Origin: an uncultured Bacteroidota bacterium
GTDB taxonomy: Bacteria > Bacteroidota > Bacteroidia > Flavobacteriales > Schleiferiaceae
Assembly: GCA_913056475.1 (NCBI GenBank)
Contig: CAJXMS010000039.1
Coordinates: 1 to 12,139, forward strand
DNA length: 12,139 bases
Reading direction: 5' to 3'
Positions 6,021-12,139 of this stretch are shown here, one piece after another. Made by a program: the position numbers and the translations under genes. The notes beneath the pieces are model-generated. The model made no database searches. It was not told where the DNA came from and saw only the letters and a program-made list of their open reading frames with translations. Position 1 is the stretch's first letter; each line of letters begins with the position of its first letter.

Positions 6021-6034
6021 GTTCTTCGACTACC
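6017..6034. promoter_or_regulatory. Inverted repeat GGTAGT-N6-ACTACC, candidate operator
   Basis: A perfect 6-bp inverted repeat with a 6-base spacer. One arm overlaps the upstream -7-like box (6013-6020), so a dimeric regulator bound here would block or position RNA polymerase. No regulator gene is in the window. Could be chance; a single copy is not proof. Confidence 0.35.
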
Positions 6035-6374
6035 GAACAGCCGGTGATGGGGGTCACCCAGCACCAAGCGCCAGTACCAAATTCTAAAGAACCAAAAAGA
6101 TTACTTCTCTCTAAACGCCCGCAAGTAAAAGACGTTTTCCCGTTCACTCAATCCTGATCTTTGCCAAAAGAGCGAGCCCCCCCCTGGGGAGGTGGAAGCT
6201 TTTAAGGGGCCACCAGACAGGAGCAAGGAAAGATATAACCCCTTCACCCTTATACCGATGGCAGCCTAAAGCTTGGACGGGGCTTTTGCTCTACTGGCCA
6301 TTTGCTGGCCATAATCCTGAGGTGGCAAGGAAAAATGACCCTCCATGTGCCTTAATGAAGGTACTTGGCGGAGC

Positions 6375-6424
6375 GAGCGGGATGATAGCGAAAGCTATCT
6401 CAGGAGGCGCATCCAAACCCGCTC
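6375..6424. repeat. Nested palindrome with a GAAA-capped hairpin
   Basis: Three stem segments stack: GAGCG (6375-6379) with CGCTC (6420-6424), GGAT (6380-6383) with ATCC (6411-6414), and GATAGC (6384-6389) with GCTATC (6394-6399) around a GAAA loop. An 11-base and a 5-base bulge lie on one side. This layout resembles a mobile palindromic repeat or a structured RNA. No family recognised; orientation of any transcript unknown. Confidence 0.4.
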
Positions 6425-6444
6425 CTCTCTCAATGGACGGAAGC

Positions 6445-6476
6445 GTCTCTGCTTTGCTTAGCAGAAGCGCGGAGAC
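6445..6476. repeat. Second stem-loop in the intergenic region
   Basis: TCTGCT (6448-6453) pairs with AGCAGA (6460-6465) around a 6-base loop, and GTCTC (6445-6449) can alternatively pair with GAGAC (6472-6476). It lies 21 bases after the nested palindrome and 33 bases from the peptidase stop. No T-run follows on either strand, so it is not a standard terminator. Confidence 0.3.
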
Positions 6477-6508
6477 CTCACCTGGCGGCCCGGCTCCATG
6501 GGCAGCCC

Positions 6509-8356
6509 TTAATTTAACCAGGCTTTCCGAAATGCGCGCTGCTCAGAAGAAAGCTCATCCTGAGGGCGAAACTGATGTTTCTTGGGCACGGTAATGAGCG
6601 TGGCCCGTGCTTTTAGCTTTTCCTTATCGCCTTCTTCGTCTTCTTCTGCATAGCGCATCACTTTAATCTTGACCTTGTCGCCGGGTTCGGTTTGCTGATA
6701 GTATTCGTCTATGGTGGCGCGTATGTTTTGAAGCGTGAGTTCCTCCCCGTTTAGGCTGAGCAGCTCATCCCCTTTTTGCCAGCCCAGGTCCCGCCCGAAG
6801 GCATCCAGGTTTGCTACCGAACTAACTTCCAGGCGCATGTGCTCGCGGTCAAAGCGAAAATCCACACCGCCGAGGGTAATCTCATCCACCAGGGTATCAG
6901 CTTGATAGCTAATTCCGGCTTTCCCCAGGAGCGACTTCAGCGGCAAAGGTTCCGTTCCGCCCACATAGCGGGCCAGCCAGCCTTCCAGCTGGGGGAAGCC
7001 ACTCTCGCGGGCCATGATCTGAAAAAGTTGGTCATCCCGGAAGAACGTATCCGTTCCGAAGGTTTGCCCCAGGTCTTGCAGCAAATGGACCAACCGGTAA
7101 TCGCCTTCCGACCAATCGATCAGCTGCATATCCAGGGCCATGGCGGCCAGGGCCCCTTTCTGATAAAAGTTTAGGTATTGATCTTTGAAAAAGCTCAGGG
7201 TATAGCGAGAGGCCTGGGTGAGGGGAATATCTTTATCATACTTATCGGCCCGCTTAAGCTTGCTTTGCAGCACGTCCAGAAAAGCGCCCAGGGTGTAGAG
7301 GCTATCGCGGACCTGGGCCAGATGGGAGTTGTATTCGGTAACGCCCTCATAAAGCCAGATATGCCGGGACATGCGCGGGTCCATAAAGTCAAAATTACTC
7401 ACGTACTGCGAGTGAATACGAAGGGGCGTGATGATATGAAAGAATTCATGGGCGGTAATATCCTGTACCTGATCGTAATAAGCGGCGCCGTCCATTTCCG
7501 GCATGTGCAGCACCGTACTGGTGTGGTGCTCCAGGGCGCCAAAGCCCATGCCCATTTGGTAGGGCGAGGTGTAGAGCAGCACGGCGTATTTTTCCGCGGG
7601 AAGGCGGCCGCCCAAATATTTACCGGTGGCGTCCAGCACTTTGGAGATAGGACCAATGGCCGAATCAGCTTTCACAATGCCGTTGGGGCTGAATGCCGCC
7701 ACCAGCACCTCGGTATTACCTACCTGGTACCAGGCGGTATCCGGGCGGGCATAGAGAAAGGGATTGTCATGCAGGGTAAAGTAATCCGGTACTGGAAACT
7801 GATCCAGGCTATCGCCCCGCTGACCGGTGAGCGCCGTGGCGCCATAAAAGCCCGCCGGCTTGTGAATACGGAGAGTAAAGGCATGGTTTTTATGCCCTTT
7901 TAGATAACCGATGTAACCAAAATTATCGAGCAAGTACACGGAGTCCTGCTCGTGGGAAGTGCCCGCCGGTTCAAAGATTCCGGGGTCTTCTTCGGCATCA
8001 TAGGTATCGGCCACCCGGTAGTGAAGCTGGTGGAGGCTTGCTGCCTGGCTTATACGCCAGCGATTGGTATCGAGCCGCTCTACGGGCAGGGTATCCCCGG
8101 CAGCATTGAGGGCCGTAAAACCCTGGAGGAAACGGCCGTAATCGTGCACATCATAAGTACCGGGAATGATGCGGGGCATCTGAAATTCGGCTACCGAATC
8201 GCGCCATTGATGCAGGGTGATCTGGACGGGCAACAGGTCATTTTCCACGGCCCGCAGATTCATATCCACGGTATAATGCATTTCGCCGGGGTTTTGGGCC
8301 AGCAGAATGGAGCAGGCACCGGTGTAGAGCAGGGCGCTTAAGAGGTATGTTTTCAT
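6509..8356 (-). CDS. M61 family metallopeptidase (glycyl aminopeptidase type) with PDZ domain
   Basis: 615 residues, predicted zinc peptidase of the periplasm or outside. Residues 1-20 are a signal peptide, likely cut before Gln21. An N-terminal beta domain (~25-200) is followed by the catalytic domain: GFGALEHHTS (271-280) is the typical M61 stretch before the active site; HEFFH (303-307) supplies two zinc ligands and catalytic Glu304; LYEGVTEY (335-342) gives the third ligand, Glu337. A C-terminal PDZ domain (~495-590, with LGWQKGDELLSLNGEEL) is standard for the family. The frame is open to 8467, but the first 37 extra residues are Cys-rich, cover an intergenic hairpin and precede the clear signal peptide, so ATG 8356 is chosen. 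It follows korB by 114 bases on the same strand; co-transcription is possible but not needed for function. Its substrate is unknown. Confidence 0.9.
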   Translation of the reverse strand: MKTYLLSALLYTGACSILLAQNPGEMHYTVDMNLRAVENDLLPVQITLHQWRDSVAEFQMPRIIPGTYDVHDYGRFLQGFTALNAAGDTLPVERLDTNRWRISQAASLHQLHYRVADTYDAEEDPGIFEPAGTSHEQDSVYLLDNFGYIGYLKGHKNHAFTLRIHKPAGFYGATALTGQRGDSLDQFPVPDYFTLHDNPFLYARPDTAWYQVGNTEVLVAAFSPNGIVKADSAIGPISKVLDATGKYLGGRLPAEKYAVLLYTSPYQMGMGFGALEHHTSTVLHMPEMDGAAYYDQVQDITAHEFFHIITPLRIHSQYVSNFDFMDPRMSRHIWLYEGVTEYNSHLAQVRDSLYTLGAFLDVLQSKLKRADKYDKDIPLTQASRYTLSFFKDQYLNFYQKGALAAMALDMQLIDWSEGDYRLVHLLQDLGQTFGTDTFFRDDQLFQIMARESGFPQLEGWLARYVGGTEPLPLKSLLGKAGISYQADTLVDEITLGGVDFRFDREHMRLEVSSVANLDAFGRDLGWQKGDELLSLNGEELTLQNIRATIDEYYQQTEPGDKVKIKVMRYAEEDEEGDKEKLKARATLITVPKKHQFRPQDELSSEQRAFRKAWLN

Positions 8357-8369
8357 GTAGATATAGCTG

Positions 8370-8387
8370 AAAAAGTTGCTAAAACTT
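8370..8387 (-). terminator. Weak possible terminator between korB and the peptidase gene
   Basis: On the minus strand AAGTT pairs with AACTT (5 bp, 5-base loop) and three more T residues follow. Too short to act alone with certainty; it lies 14 bases before the peptidase ATG. Confidence 0.2.
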
Positions 8388-8406
8388 CCCGCAGCGCAGC
8401 AGCACA

Positions 8407-8424
8407 TTTGGCCGGGAGGCCAAA
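8407..8424. repeat. Perfect 7-bp hairpin in the korB-peptidase gap
   Basis: TTTGGCC and GGCCAAA flank a 4-base loop. It lies 47 bases after the korB stop (minus strand). No T-run follows. A second CCCCG/CGGGG pairing lies just before it (8433-8451). The pair may protect the 3' end of the korAB message. Confidence 0.45.
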
Positions 8425-8470
8425 GGAGAATACCCCGGCGGGCAAGCGGGGCTAAATTAAGGGCCATCCC

Positions 8471-9481
8471 CTAGCTTACCGTCCAGCTATGCTTGCCGCG
8501 CAGGAGACTGTCCAAATCCGGTGGACCGATCACCTCCCGGGCTTTTTCAAGCTGATTCTGGGCGGCCTGCTCGTATGTAAAGCGCTCTTCCTGGTAGATG
8601 AGACCCAGGGCGCGGGGCTCGTCCTCGCCAAAAAGGCGGCTGAGCAGATAGGCCTTGGTGGGGTCTTCGGGGTCATGAATCCAGAGGTCATTGAGGGAAT
8701 TTCCCTCCGCTAAGTCCACGATTTCGGGTTTTAGTCCGTTTATTTTCAATCCTTTGCGCCCCTCATCAAAAACAAGCGGCTCGCCGGGAAGCAAAGACAA
8801 GGTGTGGGCCGCTTTCTGCTTCTTGTCGGTAAAGATCTGAAAGGCGCCGTCGTTGAAGACATTGCAATTCTGATACACCTCTACGAAGCTAGTACCGCGG
8901 TGCTGCTCGGCCGCCTGTAGGACTTCGCGCAGGTGGGTGGGATCGCGGTCCAGGGTGCGGGCCACAAAGCTGGCGTCGCTACCCAGGGCAAAGGAGAGGG
9001 GATTAAAGGGATGATCAAGGCTGCCCAGGGGGCTGGACTTGGTGTATTTGCCCTGCTCGCTGGTAGGGGAATACTGACCTTTGGTGAGGCCGTAAATTTC
9101 ATTATTGAAAAGCAACACGTTGACATCCACGTTGCGCCGGAGCAGGTGGGCCAGGTGATTACCCCCTATGCTCAGGCCATCGCCATCGCCGGTGATCACC
9201 CATATACTCAAGTCTGGGTTGGCCATTTTCAGCCCGGTAGCCACGGCCGGCGCTCGTCCGTGGATGCTGTGCATGCCGTAGGTGTTCATGTAGTAGGGAA
9301 AGCGGGAACTACAACCGATGCCCGAGACGAAAACGATGTTTTCCCGGGCGATGCCCAGCTCGGGGAGCACCTTCTGCATTTGGGAGAGGATGCTATAGTC
9401 GCCACAGCCGGGACACCATTTTACTTCCTGATCGCTGGAGAAATCTTTTGCCTTGTATGTTGTAGGAGGCGTTTCAGTCAT
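8471..9481 (-). CDS. korB: 2-oxoglutarate:ferredoxin oxidoreductase, beta subunit
   Basis: 336 residues; the thiamine-diphosphate and iron-sulfur subunit of a 2-oxoacid:ferredoxin oxidoreductase, which turns 2-oxoglutarate and CoA into succinyl-CoA, CO2 and reduced ferredoxin in the cytoplasm. WCPGCGDY gives Cys23 and Cys26, IGCSSRFPYY gives Cys57, and YQNCNVF gives Cys206; in this family these four hold a [4Fe-4S] cluster. The cofactor motif is GDGDG (98-102) followed by NNEIYGLTKGQ (126-136). Arg60 with the HSIHGRA segment is the usual substrate and CoA side. The ATG lies within the last bases of korA (8-nt overlap, ATGACTGA), so the two are translationally coupled. Size and the fused partner fit the KorAB type; pyruvate or another oxoacid as substrate cannot be fully excluded. 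Confidence 0.93.
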   Translation of the reverse strand: MTETPPTTYKAKDFSSDQEVKWCPGCGDYSILSQMQKVLPELGIARENIVFVSGIGCSSRFPYYMNTYGMHSIHGRAPAVATGLKMANPDLSIWVITGDGDGLSIGGNHLAHLLRRNVDVNVLLFNNEIYGLTKGQYSPTSEQGKYTKSSPLGSLDHPFNPLSFALGSDASFVARTLDRDPTHLREVLQAAEQHRGTSFVEVYQNCNVFNDGAFQIFTDKKQKAAHTLSLLPGEPLVFDEGRKGLKINGLKPEIVDLAEGNSLNDLWIHDPEDPTKAYLLSRLFGEDEPRALGLIYQEERFTYEQAAQNQLEKAREVIGPPDLDSLLRGKHSWTVS

Positions 9482-11321
9482 TACTTAGCATTTTAAGGGC
9501 TTCATCTTCAATTTCGTCGGCCAGGAATGGTCTACCCTGGATTTTATTGAGGCCCTGGGCCGCCACCAGGAAGCGATCGCGCAAGAGGTGAATGAGCTGG
9601 CCATCGTTGAGCTCCGGCACAAGGATTTGGGGGAAGCTTTGCAGGAGCGCGGGAAGGTCCTGGGCCGGGGGCCAAATGTGCTTGAGGTGCAACTGAGCGA
9701 CGGGATGGCCCTTTTCCCGCATTCGGCGCACGGCTACTTTAATAGCGCCCAGGGTATGCCCCCAGCCTACGATGAGCAGCTTATCGTCTTTACTGCCTTG
9801 TACCAGCTGGGTGGCGGGATAATCATGCGCCACTTTTTGCACTTTTTGGGCCCGCAGGCGCACCATGGTCTCGTGGTTTTCGGGATGATAGCTCACGTGG
9901 CCGGTTTCCACTTCTTTTTCCAGGCCGCCCACGCGGTGCTCCAGACCAGCTTGCCCGGGCAGGGCCCATTCACGTACCAGGCGCTCGTCCCGTTGGTAAG
10001 GGCGGTAGGGGGTCTTGTCATGGGGCGCGTTGGCGGCCAGGGGAGGCTGAATGGGGTTAAGCTGCTCCGTGCTGGGGAAGCGCCAGGGTTCCGAGCCATT
10101 GGCGAGGTAGCCGTCCGAGAGAAGGATAACGGGCGTCATGTGCTCCAGGGCAATGCGGGCGGCTTCAAAGGCGGTTTGGAAACAATCGGCCGGGGAGCTG
10201 GCGGCCAGAACGGGCAGAGGCGACTCGCCGTTGCGCCCGTAGAGGGCTTGTTGCAAGTCGCTTTGTTCCGTTTTGGTAGGCAGGCCGGTACTGGGGCCGC
10301 CTCGCTGCACATTTACCACCACCAGGGGTAGTTCCAGCATCAAGGCCAGGCCCAGGCCTTCGGTTTTAAGGGCCATGCCGGGGCCGGAGGTAGCCGTTAC
10401 CGCCAGCTGCCCGCCAAAGGAAGCACCAATGGCGGCGGTAATGGCGGCTATTTCGTCTTCCGCCTGGAAGGTTTGCGCGCCGTAATTCTTGTGGCGGGAG
10501 AGCTCGTGCAAAATATCCGAGGCGGGGGTAATCGGATAGCCTGCGTAAAATAAGCTTCGGCCACTGCGCACCGAAGCGGCCAGCAAGCCCAGGGAAAGCG
10601 CCACATTACCGGTTACATTGCGGTATTCTCCGGGCGGGAGTTCCGCTTTTTCAATGCGATAGCGGGTAAGGGCTTCGATGGTATCGCCGTAGTGATGACC
10701 AGCCCGAAGGGAGCGTTTATTGGCTTCCCACACCACGGGCTGAGATTCAAATTTATCGCGGAGAAAATCCAGGGTGGGTTGAAGCGGACGATGGTAGAGG
10801 AAATAAAGGAAGCCCAGCACGAAGAGGTTGCGAGAGCGGTCGCGTTCCTTGCGTCCCAGGTCCAGATCGGAGAGGGCTTCGCGGTTGAGTTTAGTAACGT
10901 CAATTTCGTAAAACTGGAGATGATCCGGTTTTTGGGCCAGGGGACTTTCTTCGGGACCATAACCGGCCAGTTTGAGGTTGCGCTTATCAAAGCCTGCGGT
11001 ATCCAGGACCACAACGCCCCCGGATTTTAAGCTGCCTATGTTTTTTCGATAAGCCGCCGCGTTCATAGCCACCAGTACATCAGGCCGGCCGCCGGGGGTT
11101 TCGATGGCTTCGCTGCCAAAGTTGATCTGAAAGCCGGAAACGCCAGCCACGGTACCCATGGGGGCCCTGATCTCGGCGGGAAAATCGGGGAAAGTACTCA
11201 GGTCATTGCCCGCCAGGGCGGTGGTATTGGTAAACTGGGAACCGGCCAACTGAATGCCATCACCGGAATCGCCAGCAAAGTGAATCGTTACTTTGGGAAG
11301 CGTCTGGATTTGGTCACTCAT
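9474..11321 (-). CDS. korA: 2-oxoglutarate:ferredoxin oxidoreductase, fused gamma-alpha subunit
   Basis: 615 residues from the ATG at 11321. The gamma domain (~8-200) opens with HFAGDSGDGI (14-23). The alpha domain (~235-410) has the hallmark YPITP (262-266), QAEDE (286-290) around the glutamate that activates thiamine diphosphate, TSGPG (311-315), and QRGGPSTGLPTKTEQSDL (339-356), the signature of this class. A C-terminal domain (~490-610) completes the chain. The gamma-alpha fusion plus a separate ~336-residue beta is the KorAB plan seen in Bacteroidota and mycobacteria. An upstream ATG at 11351 would add 10 residues but overlaps the nifU-like gene by 29 bases; ATG 11321 starts 1 base after that gene's stop and is preferred. 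There are no ferredoxin-type 4Fe-4S motifs here, so electrons leave through the beta subunit cluster to a free ferredoxin. Confidence 0.93.
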   Translation of the reverse strand: MSDQIQTLPKVTIHFAGDSGDGIQLAGSQFTNTTALAGNDLSTFPDFPAEIRAPMGTVAGVSGFQINFGSEAIETPGGRPDVLVAMNAAAYRKNIGSLKSGGVVVLDTAGFDKRNLKLAGYGPEESPLAQKPDHLQFYEIDVTKLNREALSDLDLGRKERDRSRNLFVLGFLYFLYHRPLQPTLDFLRDKFESQPVVWEANKRSLRAGHHYGDTIEALTRYRIEKAELPPGEYRNVTGNVALSLGLLAASVRSGRSLFYAGYPITPASDILHELSRHKNYGAQTFQAEDEIAAITAAIGASFGGQLAVTATSGPGMALKTEGLGLALMLELPLVVVNVQRGGPSTGLPTKTEQSDLQQALYGRNGESPLPVLAASSPADCFQTAFEAARIALEHMTPVILLSDGYLANGSEPWRFPSTEQLNPIQPPLAANAPHDKTPYRPYQRDERLVREWALPGQAGLEHRVGGLEKEVETGHVSYHPENHETMVRLRAQKVQKVAHDYPATQLVQGSKDDKLLIVGWGHTLGAIKVAVRRMREKGHPVAQLHLKHIWPPAQDLPALLQSFPQILVPELNDGQLIHLLRDRFLVAAQGLNKIQGRPFLADEIEDEALKMLSND

Positions 11322-11322
11322 T

Positions 11323-11580
11323 TCATGCGTTTTGCGGAAGGTCTTCTTCAACCACTTTTTGAACTTCTGGCGCGTGTTTTTTGACGGTCATCTCCACGCC
11401 GCTCTTGAGGGTCATTTGGTTCACGGAGCAGCCGGTACAAGCGCCGTGGAGCTTGACGTGTACGGTGCCGTCTTCGTCCAGGCCCAGGAAACTGATGTCC
11501 CCTCCGTCGGATTTGAGGAAAGGGCGGATTTCTTCCAGGCCAACGCCGATACGACGGATGATGTCTTCTCTGTTTTCCAT
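11323..11580 (-). CDS. NifU-like C-terminal-domain protein (iron-sulfur scaffold or carrier)
   Basis: 85 residues, the whole of which is one NifU C-terminal domain. FLKSDGGDISFL (21-32) and HGACTGCSVNQMTLKSGVE (45-63) are diagnostic; Cys48 and Cys51 form the CxxC that holds a labile [4Fe-4S] cluster between two subunits. It carries clusters to target enzymes in the cytoplasm. It starts 4 bases after the mrp stop and ends 1 base before korA, so it is made together with another cluster carrier (Mrp) and with an iron-sulfur enzyme that needs clusters (KorAB). Confidence 0.93.
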   Translation of the reverse strand: MENREDIIRRIGVGLEEIRPFLKSDGGDISFLGLDEDGTVHVKLHGACTGCSVNQMTLKSGVEMTVKKHAPEVQKVVEEDLPQNA

Positions 11581-11584
11581 AAGC

Positions 11585-12139
11585 TTATTTTTTGACGGCC
11601 GAGCACCCCGCCATGGTGGTAATACGGGTAGCTTCGGTGGGGGGCATTTCCTCGTTACGACGCACTAAAGATTCCACTACTTTCCGCGTCATGGCTTCCA
11701 GGGCCTCTTTGGTGGGGGTCCCTTCCTGAAGAGCGGCCGGACGGCCTACGTCACTGCTTTCGCGCACGCTTTGCACGAGCGGTATTTCGCCCAGGAAAGG
11801 CACTTGCAGCTCGCGGGCCAGGTTTTGCACCCCTTCCTGCCCGAAGAGGTAGTACTTGTGGTCCGGTAGCTCCGCGGGGGTGAAGTAAGCCATGTTCTCC
11901 ACCAGCCCCAGGACGGGAACATTGATATTAGGCACTTTAAACATGCCCACCCCTTTGCGGGCATCGGCCAGGGCCACGTGCTGCGGGGTGCTTACGATCA
12001 CCGCCCCGGTGATGGGAACCGCCTGCACCAGACTGAGATGGATATCGCCCGTACCGGGTGGTAAGTCTACCTGCATGAAGTCCAGCTCGGCCCAGTGGGC
12101 ATCGCGAATAATCTGATTAAGCGCTTTAGAGGCCATGGG
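11585..12139 (-). CDS. mrp: Mrp/NBP35-type P-loop ATPase, iron-sulfur carrier (5' end outside window)
   Basis: The C-terminal ~184 residues of a Mrp (ApbC/NBP35-class) protein; the frame is open to the window edge and the P-loop lies outside. Visible motifs: GP-MASKAL just at the edge, DFMQVDLPPGTGDIHLSL (the VDLPPGTGD switch/Walker B segment), and STPQHVALADARKGVGMF. The usual CxxC for cluster binding should come after VENM; here the text reads VENMAYFTPAELPDHKYYLFG with no Cys. The only Cys visible is near the C-terminus (AGCSAVKK). Bacteroidota Mrp proteins that I recall look alike, so this is probably a lineage trait, not damage. First visible gene of the mrp - nifU-like - korA - korB operon; its promoter is beyond the window. 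Confidence 0.92.
   Translation of the reverse strand, partial: PMASKALNQIIRDAHWAELDFMQVDLPPGTGDIHLSLVQAVPITGAVIVSTPQHVALADARKGVGMFKVPNINVPVLGLVENMAYFTPAELPDHKYYLFGQEGVQNLARELQVPFLGEIPLVQSVRESSDVGRPAALQEGTPTKEALEAMTRKVVESLVRRNEEMPPTEATRITTMAGCSAVKK

Larger units (their letters stand above)
5975..6508. other. 534-base intergenic region without a convincing gene
   Basis: The part next to 5974 is the promoter zone of the rhodanese operon (boxes at 5999-6006 and 6013-6020, inverted repeat at 6017-6034). The middle (6070-6370) shows no gene: a C8 run at 6177-6184, a GGTGG/CCACC pairing at 6191-6214, and a TGGCCAT direct repeat at 6295-6301 and 6306-6312. The part next to the peptidase gene (6375-6476) holds two strong palindromic structures. 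One plus-strand open frame (6286-6594) exists but runs into the peptidase coding sequence and has low-complexity content. No tRNA or known riboswitch was recognised. Confidence 0.6.

Noticed and set aside
5975..6067. Longer N-terminus for the cytoplasmic rhodanese
   Set aside because: The extension passes through two -7-like boxes and an inverted repeat, and the protein would gain residues not seen in minimal rhodaneses.
6177..6184. Run of eight C residues, possible phase-variation tract
   Set aside because: It is not within or clearly upstream of any gene that it could switch.
6295..6312. Direct repeat TGGCCAT separated by 4 bases
   Set aside because: Too short and only two copies; no CRISPR-like or integration-site structure around it.
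6286..6594. Plus-strand open frame of 102 codons in the intergenic region
   Set aside because: It covers the palindromic structures, runs into the antisense of the peptidase gene, and its protein has no recognisable fold or start signal.
7178..7903. Plus-strand open frame of 241 codons
   Set aside because: It lies antisense within the M61 peptidase gene, whose motifs are intact on the other strand.
8312..8356. Lipobox-like TGAC at residues 12-15 of the M61 peptidase
   Set aside because: Thr instead of Leu at -3 and hydrophobic sequence continuing past the Cys fit a standard signal peptide cut near Ala20 better.
8357..8467. Upstream extension of the M61 peptidase frame by 37 residues
   Set aside because: It would place Cys-rich sequence before a good signal peptide and overlaps the intergenic hairpin; ATG 8356 is the natural start.

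Overview
The window looks like chromosomal DNA of a GC-rich member of the Bacteroidota, most likely the Saprospiria/Lewinella side of the phylum. The reasons are a DUF2723-type membrane protein, the typical Bacteroidota short polysaccharide deacetylase, -7-like boxes fitting TAnnTTTG, A-rich rather than Shine-Dalgarno start regions, a lipoprotein with an acidic run after its lipid-modified Cys, and a Mrp protein with the phylum-style FTPAELP segment. This placement comes from protein character only.

Layout. 1-713 (+): C-terminal part of a DUF2723 protein, closed by a strong terminator (742-772). 811-1428 (+): small polysaccharide deacetylase. It meets tail-to-tail, with a 14-nt overlap, a block of minus-strand genes. 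Read in their own direction these are: a cytoplasmic rhodanese (5974-5702), a lipoprotein rhodanese (5698-5285) and thioredoxin (5281-4976), spaced 3 nt apart; then, after a weak terminator and a promoter-like box, a small Cys-motif membrane protein (4898-4524), a Met/His-rich lipoprotein with two YtkA-like domains (4408-3572), and a TonB-dependent receptor (3496-1415). A 534-base gene-free stretch (5975-6508) holds promoter-like boxes, an inverted repeat and nested palindromes. Beyond it, still minus strand, lie an exported M61 metallopeptidase with a PDZ domain (8356-6509) and a tight operon read mrp - nifU-like - korA - korB (12139 to 8471).

The most interesting part is 4910-1415. The receptor carries the residue pattern of the OprC/NosA copper receptors: a CxxxM in the plug and an HxM in the barrel, plus extra Met/His clusters. 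The lipoprotein beside it has two Met/His clusters and a possible surface-export signal. The small membrane protein has a CX9CX3C motif. Together they look like a Bacteroidota copper-uptake module: capture at the surface, import across the outer membrane, and perhaps handling at the inner membrane. The mRNA between its genes is unusually structured, with a nested 41-nt hairpin just before the receptor start and three hairpins before the lipoprotein gene. The adjoining rhodanese/rhodanese/thioredoxin genes add thiol and sulfur chemistry on both sides of the inner membrane.

The mrp-nifU-korAB operon pairs iron-sulfur cluster assembly or carrier proteins with an iron-sulfur enzyme, 2-oxoglutarate:ferredoxin oxidoreductase. 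The visible Mrp part lacks the usual CxxC.
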